A program made the translations under genes and the position numbers. Positions 11,574 through 23,055 of a DNA stretch of 64,000 nt are shown here, piece by piece. Every line of letters starts with the position of its first letter. Position 1 is the stretch's first letter. The notes beneath the pieces are model-generated. The model was given only the letters and a program-made list of their open reading frames with translations. It was not told the origin of the DNA and did not search any database. Source of the DNA: Rhyzopertha dominica (taxonomy: Eukaryota; Arthropoda; Insecta; Coleoptera; Bostrichidae); NCBI GenBank assembly GCA_025024175.1, contig QCXZ01000041.1, positions 6,257,786 to 6,321,785 of the forward strand, given 5' to 3'.

Positions 11574-11889
11574 AAGAGTATTTAATCACACACACAATGG
11601 AGAAGTATTATAGATATCACGGTGTAGTGGTGGAAAACATTTCAAGCAGTTACGGCTATAGCATTCCTTTCAAACTGTACGTTATCTAAAGCGTTTTCAG
11701 CTGTCCAGGACATATAATGTACATCCCTTTCTCAGTAAATTCAGGCCAGTACTTAGGTGTATAGTCGTATAAATGTATCTACTTGTCATTTTAGATTTTG
11801 ACATAATCCATTCTATTTATTGAAGTATAGTATCAACTTGAAATTACATATACGTTATTGCTATTTGTACTGATATATCGTTTTTGTTT

Positions 11890-11895
11890 AATAAA
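11890..11895 (+). terminator. poly(A) signal of the SVWC gene
   Basis: A canonical AATAAA lies 317 bp after the stop codon, in AT-rich sequence. It is the first clear signal seen in the right context; no nearer one was noticed. Confidence 0.5.
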
Positions 11896-11899
11896 AAAT

Positions 11900-14150
11900 A
11901 TTTAACTACAATGACGCAATTGCTTCATTTTGATAAGAATATTTATATTTCAATAATGAAATAGTAGACTACGGTATTCATAAAATTGTTATTGCGCGTA
12001 GTTAAATCCGACATTGAAATGAATCAATGGCTTCTTCTATCTCGGCTAAAGCACTTGTATATCTACGAATGGTAAACAGTTTATAGTAACAATCGTATTT
12101 AGTCAAATATATGTAAATATGCCGACTTCGTAAATAAATAACCAAAGCTAAGGGTTAAATAATTTAAATTTTATGTATAATTTCTTGCAAAGATGAATTT
12201 ATGTTATCGTTACAGGAGTTTTCGACTATTACCCTAGCATCTGACTTTTATACCTCTAAGAATTTTATCAGTTTTGGAAACTGAAATGTATGCGTTGTAT
12301 TATCAGCTGAAAGCCCATTTATAGGCAAAGTTAACACTAACTGACGTATCATCAAGAAACATCAAAGTTAAACAAATGAACACATTCAGGTGTTAGAATA
12401 TTACGTTTGAATCTTTGTTGGGCCTGGTTTTCAGTAGAACATCAATTATTTACTACTTGTAGACTTGTAGAAATCATAATAAAAATAATAAGAGCATTCA
12501 AATTGCACTAAAAAAACCGTATAAAATGTAATACACAGAACAGTTCCGTTTTTGCTAAAACTCGTCATTCGTCATTTTTAGAGTATTAAACTTATACAGC
12601 TTAGTATATCTTTGATACTATTTAAGAATGACCGTTACGTCAGCTTGTTTCCAAGCTACCTAGTCAATTAAATTAAGTTGAAATTTTAAAATTTTTAAAC
12701 CTCCTTCAAATGTGACTTTTTATGCAAAGGAGTGTACTTACTTTATAATAAACTTGCAAGAATTTCAGAACAATTTAATTGATAATATTTTCTCCAAAAT
12801 GAAATTATTTTGTGGGCTACATATTTAATTATAACTTTACTTGCCTGTAATTTAATACAATTATCTAAAAATACATCATCGAAAAAAAAGCAGTTAGACA
12901 CAAGAAGAAACAAGTCCGTTTCTGCCCATGCTATTACATGTAAAACGATTTTACGTCCAGAGAAGCCAATTTTAAAGCCACTGCTCCAATTTTTTGATAT
13001 GTTGTTCTGTATACAAATCCCTAGGGCACTGCATCGCGTATTTTTTCATTTTTCCGTAAAAATTCTTGCTAAAAAGCGAGATTTGTTTTAGCATTTGCGT
13101 AATATACGTATATTTCGGTTCGTCAATAAAATTGTGGAAAAAATAAAATGCAATGCCCGTGGAATTACACACAAGGATGTGTAGACGTACTATTAATTTT
13201 GTATGTAAAGTATTGTAGGAGTTAAATCCAAAAAACATACGAAAAATGCATAATTTCTCACCCCACACCGGTAACCGCCCTTAGTAATGCCTGTCGTAAA
13301 GTAGATTTCGTACTATCCCGAGAGCCTTCTCTCATTGGTAAATGATAAGATTTATTGCGCTTCACCCTTACATACATTGCAATATTTGGGCGCTATACGA
13401 AGAATAAGGCGCTTTAAATTGGAAATAAAAGTAAAAAACAGAATGTTGTTAATACGTCGTCTAGCAAGAATTTTATGTTTAAGCAGTTAATTTAAAATTT
13501 GAGGATTTGATTACCTTTACGCCAATATCTTTATGTTTACATAACATGCAAGCTGTTGTGAACACAATTTCATATTGTGTACCTACATACAGTGATTGGA
13601 CCGTTAGCGACACGAGAGTAGTTTCAGGCAAATTTAATATTGCAATAGTTTTAGCTATTCCATAAAAAACACCTAATTGGCGAAGTTATTGTACTATTTG
13701 TAAAAACGTTGTAAAAAAATTGTTTGACTGTGTCATACGGATGTTTCTAGGGTAAACTTTGATATAGATTACAGATGTGACCGAAACGTCAGTGCCNTTT
13801 TTACAGCGTTTTTACCGATAAGTTTTATACAGTTATTAATTATTTATTGTTTACCGTTATTGCTATTACTTGTCTACAGTGTAGGTTTATCTTATCTTTA
13901 CAACCCTTTTCTAACTGAAATAATTATTGTCTTCCGAGAAACTTCTAATACATTGTCGATTATTATCCCCAAAAGGACGAAATTCTGCAAATCTTTTGAG
14001 TGGCATCAAATATTTGTATACTTTGAGTATTACGAATGTGTCTCGGCATGTCAGTTTATTTGGCCCAAGGATCAGTGTAATAAAAGCCAGGTAACCCCAA
14101 CCCGTATAGTAGTTCTAACTTACATTATTGTTACCATTACTATTTCCAAT
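11900..14150. other. AT-rich intergenic DNA
   Basis: No gene, RNA or mobile-element protein was recognised. Open frames of up to 98 codons overlap on opposite strands near 12810-13268 and look random. Confidence 0.5.
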
Positions 14151-14159
14151 TCTATAGGT

Positions 14160-14275
14160 TCCAGTAACACATTCAAAAATTCTATTAGTGCAATCTTGCA
14201 TTTTTTAAATGAAAACCATAGCTGGCTTTACCATGGTCGAAAGGACCTGTTATTATTCCATTTTTAATGATTTAA
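14160..14275 (+). repeat. dispersed repeat, short copy
   Basis: The stretch TTGCATTTTTTAAATGAAAA followed by CCATAGCTGGCTTTACCATGGTCGAAAGG resembles the blocks at about 31115-31180 and 61155-61210. It seems to be a fragment of the same non-coding element family. Confidence 0.45.
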
Positions 14276-14340
14276 TTAGATTTTATGTTTACACCAAAAA
14301 AAGTTATATATATTTAAGTTATTAACAGTACCTAATATAA

Positions 14341-14490
14341 CAAGATCTTGATAGATAGTTGACTATTTGCTGCTGTTGTCTTTGATTATTAATGCCAATT
14401 TGGTCGAGTTAAATTTTGGAGCACTGCAGTCGAGAAAATTTCAGTCAATGTAAATAGTTGCTGATTTATCAAGATTCAGCATTTGTTAGC
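14341..14490 (+). mobile_element. hairpin MITE, shorter copy
   Basis: The ends AGATCTTGATAGATAGTTGA and (inverted) TTGATAAATCAGCAACTATT form terminal inverted repeats. The inside shares ATTAATGCCAATTTGGTCGAG with the copy at about 48996-49215. It has lost one arm of the internal hairpin relative to that copy. It has no coding capacity. Confidence 0.6.
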
Positions 14491-15039
14491 ATTATTTCCT
14501 GAATCAAATTTTAGAATTCGATGAAAATAATGATGAAAAAATCGGGCTTTTGTTTAAGACATTTATATCTTTATAAGATTTGCAATATTAAAAAAAAAAC
14601 TTTCTTGATCTATACAATGTGTTCAGATGGGTTCAGTATTTATTAGGTTTGTCTATTATTTCTATGTATACATGACATAAAAGAATGTAATACTGACTCT
14701 TTTTTTTAATAAAACATTGTTTAGACGAACGATGACAATAATAATACCTTCCGCCTCACAAACGATTGTATTTCATTTTTATATCAAAATTTCAAGGTCA
14801 TTAGCAGATTTTGTTTTATTTTGCATATCAATAAGTCAGATGACATCCCACACAACAGCTCAAATAAAAAAATATTAATTTATTGTAGTTATTATACTAT
14901 ATTTTTAGAAGACATCTGCAGTAAACTATAATCCGGTCTCCTGTATAATCAACGACGATTTTAGAATAATTTCACCAATTTTAATAACTTTAAAACGATT
15001 TTCTAGTGAAAATAACATTCTACTTGCATAATATGAAAG

Positions 15040-15340
15040 GAGACTTCCCCCGTCTCGCCGCCTGCGCCACCACATGAGTTCATTTTGCATTCCGATACAG
15101 TTCCGGCGTACCGGTGGCGGCTGGCGGCGAAAAACCAACAACCGATAAACGATAACGGTAACCTAATGAAATAAGAGTTGGCCCGGGGCTAATTTCAAGA
15201 AATTGCGATTAAAGTTAACCTCGATCTACACCCTTCGCGAAACTCTCCGGCGTTTGACGGGCGACAGCCTCCGGCCGATGGAAATTGACTCAGTGACGCG
15301 TATAATGCTAAAATATAATCCCGCAGTCGAGGTAGTGCTG
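15040..15340. promoter_or_regulatory. GC/CpG-rich island, possible cis-regulatory module
   Basis: Abrupt GC-rich block with repeated GGCGGC/CCGCC runs and AT-rich factor-like words embedded in it, such as GCGATTAAAGTTAACC near 15205. A 67-codon frame here has no recognised domain. The regulatory role is inferred from composition and motifs only. Confidence 0.35.
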
Positions 15341-15829
15341 GGAAATGTCGTCTTTTTCGATCGTGGTTATAATTACGTGCATGTTTATCCAGACAGCGTC
15401 CTTTAACGACATTTTTCTTATTCCAAGAAGGTATATTACAAGCTTTAATGAATAAGTAACTGTTTTACAACCCTTAAAGGACAATAACATTAAATGGTAT
15501 AGTGGAAGTGCTATACATGTTACACATATACAATAAGCCTCTACCCAAAACAAAAATGTACATACATAGTCATTATACAATTTAAGCGTTGGTATAAGTG
15601 GAAACCACGGTGTTCAGCGTATCAAAGATGTCGCATCGAAAGTCTACAAGCCCATACGTCTTGCACATGAAATAAAGAGGAAGCTTCAAAAATAAATTTG
15701 ACGTGGCAAAGTCTAGGTAAACAGTAGGCACCTTTTGAGCACACAATCTAGGTGTACAAAAATTCTACTGACTAAGAAGCAAGAAGCAATAAATTCTACC
15801 GCGAATAAGGTTATAGAGGAATGTCAGAG

Positions 15830-16700
15830 CTGTCCTGCCTCAGCGGACATCCAACGGCACCACATCGAATGTATCCAACAAAATGTCATGTGAAAACCCT
15901 CTTGGTGGATAGTTTTAGGTATCCCTAAACCACAAAAACTTCAATAATCTTCTTTGGACTCCTTAAAGCACTTGCTTATGATATTCGTAGATGGGATTCT
16001 ACAAAAATACAGCCGTATTCCAACCTAGAACGAACAAGTGTGCAGTAGAGTACCTTAAGAATATCGTGATTCCGGAATTGTTTAGAATTCAGCAGAATAA
16101 AAAGTAGGCAGAAGATGTTACCGACCGTATATGCTCAGAGAAGGACAGCTCACGATCGAACAAAACACCCAAGTCAGTTGCAAGGTTGCATCGTTCCAGC
16201 ATCACAACATCAATATGATACGCATAATTAATAATATCCTTTCTTCTAGAGAATGATACTATGTATCTTACATTTTCTAACATTAAGGCTTAACCTGTTG
16301 CGAACACACCAGAAAGCCAAGGAGCAAACATCCTGCTGCAATTTGCCACAATCATCAATAGAATTTATACGTTGAAACAGCTTTTCATCATTAGCATACA
16401 CCAGGGACTCCAAATCCATCGACAAAGGAAGATCATTACTTTAACAATAGAGCCTAGGTTAGATCCCTGAGGGACGCCAGACGTTGTGATATTGAGCTTA
16501 GAATTACATCCATTGTTGGAAACCGAACTGACGGTTTAGCAAATATGATTGCTACAACGCTGAAAGAGAATTACCGAAACGAAAGGCTTTCAATTTACAG
16601 AGCAAAAGCCCACGATCAATCCTGTCCAACGCCTTGGAGAGATCTATATAGATGTATAGATTTATTCCAAGAAGCCCTGTTCTGGTCAAATACTAAAGTT
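15830..16700 (-). pseudogene. LINE reverse transcriptase, degenerate
   Basis: Minus-strand frames give, in order, TSGVPQGSNLG (about 16460-16500), a YAND box where YADD is expected (about 16394-16405), and an intact frame at 16283-16089. That frame contains LATDLGVLFDRELSFSEHI, a hallmark segment of the thumb region of jockey/CR1-type LINEs. Downstream, C-terminal remains continue to about 15830. The catalytic Asp change and several stops make it inactive. It lies next to the Penelope-like fragment on the other strand, so the area is a nest of insertions. Confidence 0.75.
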
Positions 16701-16869
16701 CCAGGTTAAACTGTAATAAACGTAGTTGTGATTTTTTGAACATGATTGAGAGTCATCATCACGACTGACTCAACTATTTGACCGAAACTACAAAATAAAA
16801 TTAACAACAAGCAGCTGGTATTCATAAAGCTTCTTGTATGTTCTGGTGGTGATAGCGAGCTTTGATGTC

Positions 16870-17975
16870 CAAGACTGCCCGGACACATGCTAGTCTTAGT
16901 AAGATTATGCCCGACAACTACTTATGTCCTGTGGAATACGGACATTTACGAACAGATGACCGTCATGGTAATACTGTGGTTATCTGTCATTACCAACATC
17001 TATATGGACACATTCGAAATGAAAACTATAGAGTCCAGCGACAAAAAGCCGAAATGTGGTCGACACATATGGTATGTGGTCACACAGAATGAATGTCCTG
17101 CGGATATTCAAGAGCCATCTCAATCAGCAGAACAACAGCATCCAGTTCATTATGGAAAATCTAAGAGATGGATGTCTTCAGTTCCTAGACGTTATACAAA
17201 AACGCAAACGGAAAGCTGAGTCACAAAGTATACCGCAGGACCAATAACTAAAAACTGTATCACATCACCATCCTTCGCAGAAGATGACAGACATCACCAC
17301 TCTATTAAGTAAATCCAAGTCAGGAGTGCCCTGCAGAACAATGGTTACAAATGGAATGAGACTCTAAGAGCAAGGCGAAACGTACAAAGAGAACGACAGG
17401 AACTACAGTACGAAGGATATGCCTACCTACCATAAGTCTCCGAAGTAGCGGATAGACTGAAGAAAATACTGCAGAAGAAGAAGATCGCAGTTAGATACAA
17501 CGCAGTGCAAAAGATAGAACACATTCAACCATCCACAAGGACAAAAGACCGAAGCCGCACAACAAGAGGATCTACAAGATCCAGTGCGTCTTCGTAGATA
17601 GGGCAAACAATGTCGCACAAATTAAAACCAGCGTTGCAGCATATGGAGTGACAGACAGATCTGCGATGACAGAACATAAGGACCCTCACAAGAAGCAGCC
17701 TTTAGCATCAGCGGATTGTAATAAAAATTTTCGAAGTGCTGAACTAGTCCAACAATTTTAATAGAGAAGACGCCTATCGCTTGAGAAGAATTTTGAAGAC
17801 GGCACTTGATTGCCGTACCAGAAGAGATATGCATGGACAAACAAGTAACTGGCCAGCTACTGTATAAGAGGACAATGGATGAACTCACCTCTGAAGAAGC
17901 CAACAGTACGTCAAGAGTGAATTCTACGACCACGGCATTAAAACCGGAAGAACTACGATAAACGGTCCTGAAAAC
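16870..17975 (+). pseudogene. Penelope-like element (RT plus GIY-YIG), degenerate
   Basis: Plus-strand frames recover a Penelope-type reverse transcriptase tail: TNIYMDTFE, then KKPKC followed by a decayed YVDD position reading YVVT (about 17065-17085), then HLNQQNNSIQF and FLDV, and SHKVYR at about 17223. After that come NNGYKWNETLRARR, YLP(Y) and ADRLKKILQKKKI, as in the linker. Remnants of the GIY-YIG endonuclease follow, such as SAMTEH near 17660. Many stops and frameshifts are present. The end abuts a mariner remnant at about 17985. It is clearly older than the PLE at 44 kb. Confidence 0.75.
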
Positions 17976-17984
17976 CTGCATTTT

Positions 17985-18390
17985 ATTATTGCTCACTCTT
18001 TGTCCGCTCGCTATGAACAAGAAGGTAAAAAAATTCTAGATTCTATTGTTACCGCAAATGAAACCTCCAAAAAACAAAATGAGTTTCACTCATCGCCAAA
18101 ACCTAAAAATCAAAAACGACGCTTCCTACTGGCAAGATTATGGCAACTTCTTTTTAGGGATAAGCAAGGCATTTTTTGGAACGACTAACTGTCAACGCAG
18201 AATATTACTCAAGCCTCCTAGAAGGACTGCCATTAGGACTAAACGGAAGAAATCTCAGAATTCCGTTTCCTTTTTTCAAGACAATGCTAGACTTCGTACT
18301 GCGGCCCACACCTTGCAGACAATCCAAAAGTTAAAATGGAAAGTGTTCGAGAATGGATGTGCATGCAGTCAAAATAATTTTTAAAGGTAC
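17985..18390 (+). pseudogene. mariner transposase catalytic-region remnant
   Basis: Frames give SARYEQEGKKILDSIVT (the stretch leading to the first catalytic Asp, where DES has become NET), then MATSF..ISKAFF, TVNAEYYSSLLEGL, and FFQDNARLRTAAHTLQTIQK, which carries the second catalytic Asp. Reading order follows a mariner transposase from its middle to just before the third acid. Several frameshifts and stops are present. Terminal repeats were not found. Confidence 0.75.
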
Positions 18391-18589
18391 TGGAAAACTA
18401 CCGAGCCGATGGCGCTGAACTGTGTCGAAAAATAATGTGAATTAACCTGAGAGATTTGCTGATTCATACTGACGATTTTGTTTCTGCGAGCGATATGTAG
18501 TATACAACTACGTTACAGATACAAACATCCATTGCTAATATTTTCTGTTCTTTAATTTGACCAGAAGCAACTTTTTAATAACACTGTTG

Positions 18590-18900
18590 CATAACGGCCC
18601 ATCACTAACTCGTACGCGGCCAGAAAAAGACGGCCAGAGGGGAGCACTCGTTAATATCCACCACCGTAGTTAATGTAATTACTAAGGCGTCAGTCATATA
18701 CGCGGGGTGGGCGATTCGCTTGTTTCAAGTCGACGGGCCGGGTTGTTAATTAAAGTTAATTGTAACGACGACGCCGGCAGTCAAAATAACGGGCTCAGAT
18801 GGGGTTTGGACCGGCGGAGGACGCTATTCTACAGGATTGCCGTAGACGATTGCTTCTTACGATTTTGGCGAGTTACCGGAGTTAAGGAGAATAGCTAGGA
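18590..18900. promoter_or_regulatory. GC/CpG-rich island with homeodomain-like sites
   Basis: GC-rich block with embedded TTAATTAAAGTTAATTG (18746-18762) and GTTAATGTAATTAC (about 18670-18683), both clusters of homeodomain-core words. A 63-codon frame here has no recognised domain. The enhancer role is inferred. Confidence 0.4.
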
Positions 18901-21900
18901 AGCAATTATACTAATTGTTATATTTCTTGCGTTTCAGAACGCGAGGAAAAGGGTTTGGGTGTCGAACTTTCAAAATTAGAGAACTTTATTATTAAGGACA
19001 TGGACGGGATGAAAAATTAAAACCTGATAAAGATTCTAAAATAATTTTGTTGCAAATTCCATGTACTCATAAAGTGACGTGAGTACTTGATTTGTTTAAC
19101 TTGGCATGACATGCTGATTTTAGATCGTGAAAAAAATTAAGAATGAGTTAATCCACAACCGGGAATTCATCTCCTGCATTATATATCAAGTTTCACATTG
19201 TGGATTCTACAAAAAGCTGAAACCATTATCATTGAAGAAATTATTATGTCACAATATTTCGTCAAATACACTTAGCAGTAGCTTCATTGATTCAATAAAC
19301 ATTTTATAAATGGAACAAATATATAAATATTATTTAATCACCACGTTTACCCTACTTATGTACTTTCGTGAAAACGGTTTATAATATAACGAATAACATT
19401 ACCATATTAATAACAAGCGCTTCGATTGTCTCAACAAACATGTCGTGTTATTAATTTTTCTCCCGAGTGTGAAATGTTTTAGAATTTTATTGTACATGAT
19501 TTTTTTTCAATATAAAGCACTAAATCATTTCTGAAAATTCACATATTATCAAAAAATTTAAAAGAAACTTGACAGGACAATCATAATTAACAAACACTTA
19601 AATAATAACATTTCAATATAAATAAAGCTAGAACTCCAGAATACCTAACTCTTTATATAAAACATCATACAGATAAATTACTGGCGTAAAAGGTAATGCA
19701 TAACGTATAAAAAAAATATAGATGCTGCAACAAAATTAAGGGTCAGATTGTTGGTATTTGAGAGACATTTCTTGGGCTTTTTGTTACAGTATTAAACTTA
19801 CATTTCGTTTCGCCGTCGCTATAAATACATTTGATTATTTATATAGTGTCTAATCCAATATGCATTGCAATAATAATTTAAAAAATGATGTGTACTCACT
19901 ATCGTCTAAAGCAAGTATTGTTTTCCTTCAATAAATATGTTCATTAGGGCAGCAATTAGATTTGAAACATTTATGTTCATTTTCGTCAAATCTATCTAAA
20001 GATGTTTATTGAATCAATGAATACATTTTATTAAATCTGTCTATTTAATGACCTCTTTGTTATTGCAAAGAAAATGTTTCTTCGATATTTGTTGTAGGAT
20101 TTTTCAATGCAAAAAAAACCTTTAATTGTACTAACGAACAATTTTTGATGATATTGACAAACGCATATTAATTAATGACTTATACCGTCAGTTAAGGGCA
20201 CTTTCTACATTGTGCTACGTGTTTCCTTGTCGCAAGGCTTGGGCTATATATACATATAATGATACTGTGAAATCAAATGTACAAGGTGGTGCATATGTAA
20301 CGTACATGTATAAAAAACCAAATTATATTTGCAATTTATGCCAAGTATGATCTAAATGCAAACGTTGTTTATTGCTTATCAAACTATTATTTGTTTGACT
20401 AAAATGTACTTGTCTCCATGGGGGTACCGAAGGGGAAGGGAAGGGATGGCAGCTGCCCTCCCCTGCACCTGGGTTGCCATCTTTAGGCCTTTCCAATTTC
20501 CCATACATTTAATTATGTTAATTATGTGTGTACACCTAAAAATTGTCTTATGTAAAAAATATAAATACAGTAAGATTTATAGGCACAATTTTCATCCAGA
20601 AGTCATATTTGATTTTTGCAAATGACCTTTTCTAATAAGTCGTTGTCAAATGGTTTCCAAGCTTAATCGATGCTATGTGCGTTTTGAAGTTGTAGTTGCA
20701 ACATTCTTGTTGTTACGAATCGTTGTCTTCAGGCGGATATAGCTTTAAAAGACTATCTTGGTCAGGATGAGTCATAACACGATTTCTGCTTATTTCAGCT
20801 TTTTTACCTTTTCCTATAAAGATTGTTCAACTAACTACTGTTATATGGAATCACATCAGAATCTGTCATATACATATTCGGTGATAACTCTAACTATTGT
20901 ACCAAATTTACAAATTCACATTACATTTTTTAAATTAATACAAAAAGCAAAAAAAACAAAATCCATCCGAACTCACGTTCATGAAAGTCAATTTATTTAA
21001 TATAAGTTTTAGGAATCCAGTAAAAGCATTATCAGCACGAATTAAAACCCGGTGTGTTATTAAAAATGCAATTAAATATATTTCAGTTTATTTAAATGAA
21101 GCTGAATTTGGTTAAAATGTTAAGTAGTCGGTTAATTTTTAAGAACAATGCACTGGTGATCTAAGAAGGTTGGCTTGACGCATAATGCTGAGGCATTTGT
21201 CATTCTGAGTTTTAATATTGTTAGTTATCCATCGAGTCTCTGTCCCTGAAAATTACTACAATAGTTGTATCTTCAGCTCCTATACATATGAACTCCCAGC
21301 TTAAATTTCTAAAGTTTCTGGAGTGAGAAGTTGAAACCGTACTAAAAGCGCATCGGTTAATGCATTAGTCTTTGATAGGTGTTAATTCGGAATCAGAAAT
21401 CGTGCTCTTATTAGTAGAACTTTTAAGGTGAAATTTATGTTCCTTTGATACTTCGTATGATATCATTATACATTATGTGGATCACGGATCTTTATTCTCC
21501 TGGTGGTTTTGCGTCTGCCCATCGTGTTGATGAAGGTGTTAAAGACTGGTTTAAGACAATAGAGATCTGATTGGAGTTTTCTGCGGTTTTCTTCAATACT
21601 CTATCCAGAATAAATACATACATGTATGTATCTATTATGGATAAAGATAAAGGATTCAAGGAAAAATCGTTGAATAAATATATTTTTTTCTTTCAACGCT
21701 TTTATAAAAGTCGACCGTAGTCGCATGAAATTAACAGTACTGTGGAATGTATTAATGATTTTCATAAGAATATATATATACATTGCACTCCACTTTCGTA
21801 ACTGCAACAAACTATACCTAAGGTCTTGCCGACGGGGCAACATTAGCAAGTTACGTTGGTTACAACCTGTTACAACTACAAAGATATCAAACAGGATAAT

Positions 21901-22020
21901 GGCTGAGTCCGGCTGTACAGGAAATACATAAACTGTCAAGGGCCCACCGTTAGTCTATAGGGCACGTTATACCTCTTAACATTCACCAGAAACGTGATAC
22001 GTGCATTAACATAATGTAAA
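18900..22020. other. AT-rich intergenic DNA
   Basis: Low-complexity AT-rich sequence with many A/T homopolymers and no recognised gene. A short GC-rich patch at 20415-20475 is isolated. Open frames of up to 112 codons at 21601-21939 have no motif. Confidence 0.5.
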
Positions 22021-22029
22021 TCGAAAATG

Positions 22030-22440
22030 TGACGCCCATTATAAATTACCGTTTCTTCGTTGGGACCTCTTCGGAATATTTATCCCGTGTTTTCGTATCC
22101 ATCAATAAACGGAAAGCTCCCGTCAAAGGTATTTTCATAAATCCAATATCCCAAACAAAATTACATTTGCATAATCTTCCGATTACATTTCCCTCTTTCT
22201 CGACCCGCGCACCCGGCCTATCCGACCATCTCGCTCCGGAGAGGGTCACCAGCGGTCCAAGAGCCGGAAAAATAATACAACGGCCGAACTTCGACCCGGA
22301 AATGGAAGTGTGTCCTTCCTGCCCGGGTTTGCGGCTGGTGGTGCGGGCGTTGTTTCTACATTTCTATAAGGGTCTCTTTATAGTACAAATACAAAATCAC
22401 AAGAAACATCATACAGCTGAAACTGCTACTTTTTAGGACG
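22030..22440. promoter_or_regulatory. GC/CpG-rich island, possible cis-regulatory module
   Basis: GC-rich block (strongest at 22200-22350) between AT-rich flanks. A 135-codon frame spans it with no recognisable domain. Regulatory role inferred from composition only. Confidence 0.3.
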
Positions 22441-22604
22441 CCAACATAAAAGTAATCTTTGAAAAAAATATTTTTATACACCTTTTATTCGTATTTATGC
22501 TACATGGTTTCGTTTCTTGCTGGATTTGCATTTATGTACATATACTTTTGTTTATTTCCTGCGCTAAAAGTTTTTAATGTTTAAAAAAGAAAAGTTCCTC
22601 GAAA

Positions 22605-23045
22605 TTTAGTTATGAGGACAGTAACCTGGATTTTTACATTCGACTATACAAACCTGATATTTATGGAAAGCTTATCAAAAAAGCTTTTGACCAGTACAGT
22701 AATAAACAGGAGGTCCATTTGAAAAACGATGAGTGCCTTTACATTTTTAATAAACCATTTAAAAAAATAACTCGGGTTGACTACATTGACTTAAATGCAA
22801 GTATTAGAAAGGTACGAATTTTTGAACAGACAAACACGCATAAAAAGCACCACAAAATCAAAATTGATGACAGATAAGTAATAACGATCTTTATAAAAGC
22901 GATTCGTAATTTAGTATAGAATCCAAAAATTAAATTAAATTTCGGTAGTTGCCATTAAAAAAAGGCATATTAAGTGTTTTATAGACCGCACTATTTTTCA
23001 AATGTATAGCAAAAATGCAGCATTAATCTAAAAAAGAACAAAAAT
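22605..23045 (+). repeat. dispersed repeat shared with 41990-42860
   Basis: Aligned by eye with the later copy: the CAGTAACCTGGATTTTTACA region, AAGCTTTTGACCAG, TTTGAAAAACGATGAG, ACGAATTTTTGA, AAAATTGATGACAG and GCAGCATTAATCTAAA blocks occur in the same order. The copy at 42 kb has an insertion of about 300 bp in the middle. No protein is encoded. It directly precedes the BEL/Pao fragment. Confidence 0.6.
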
Positions 23046-23055
23046 TATATCTATA

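Noticed and set aside
13860..14267. 135-codon open frame on the plus strand
   Set aside because: Its 3' end lies in a dispersed non-coding repeat also found at 31 and 61 kb, so it is not a conserved gene.
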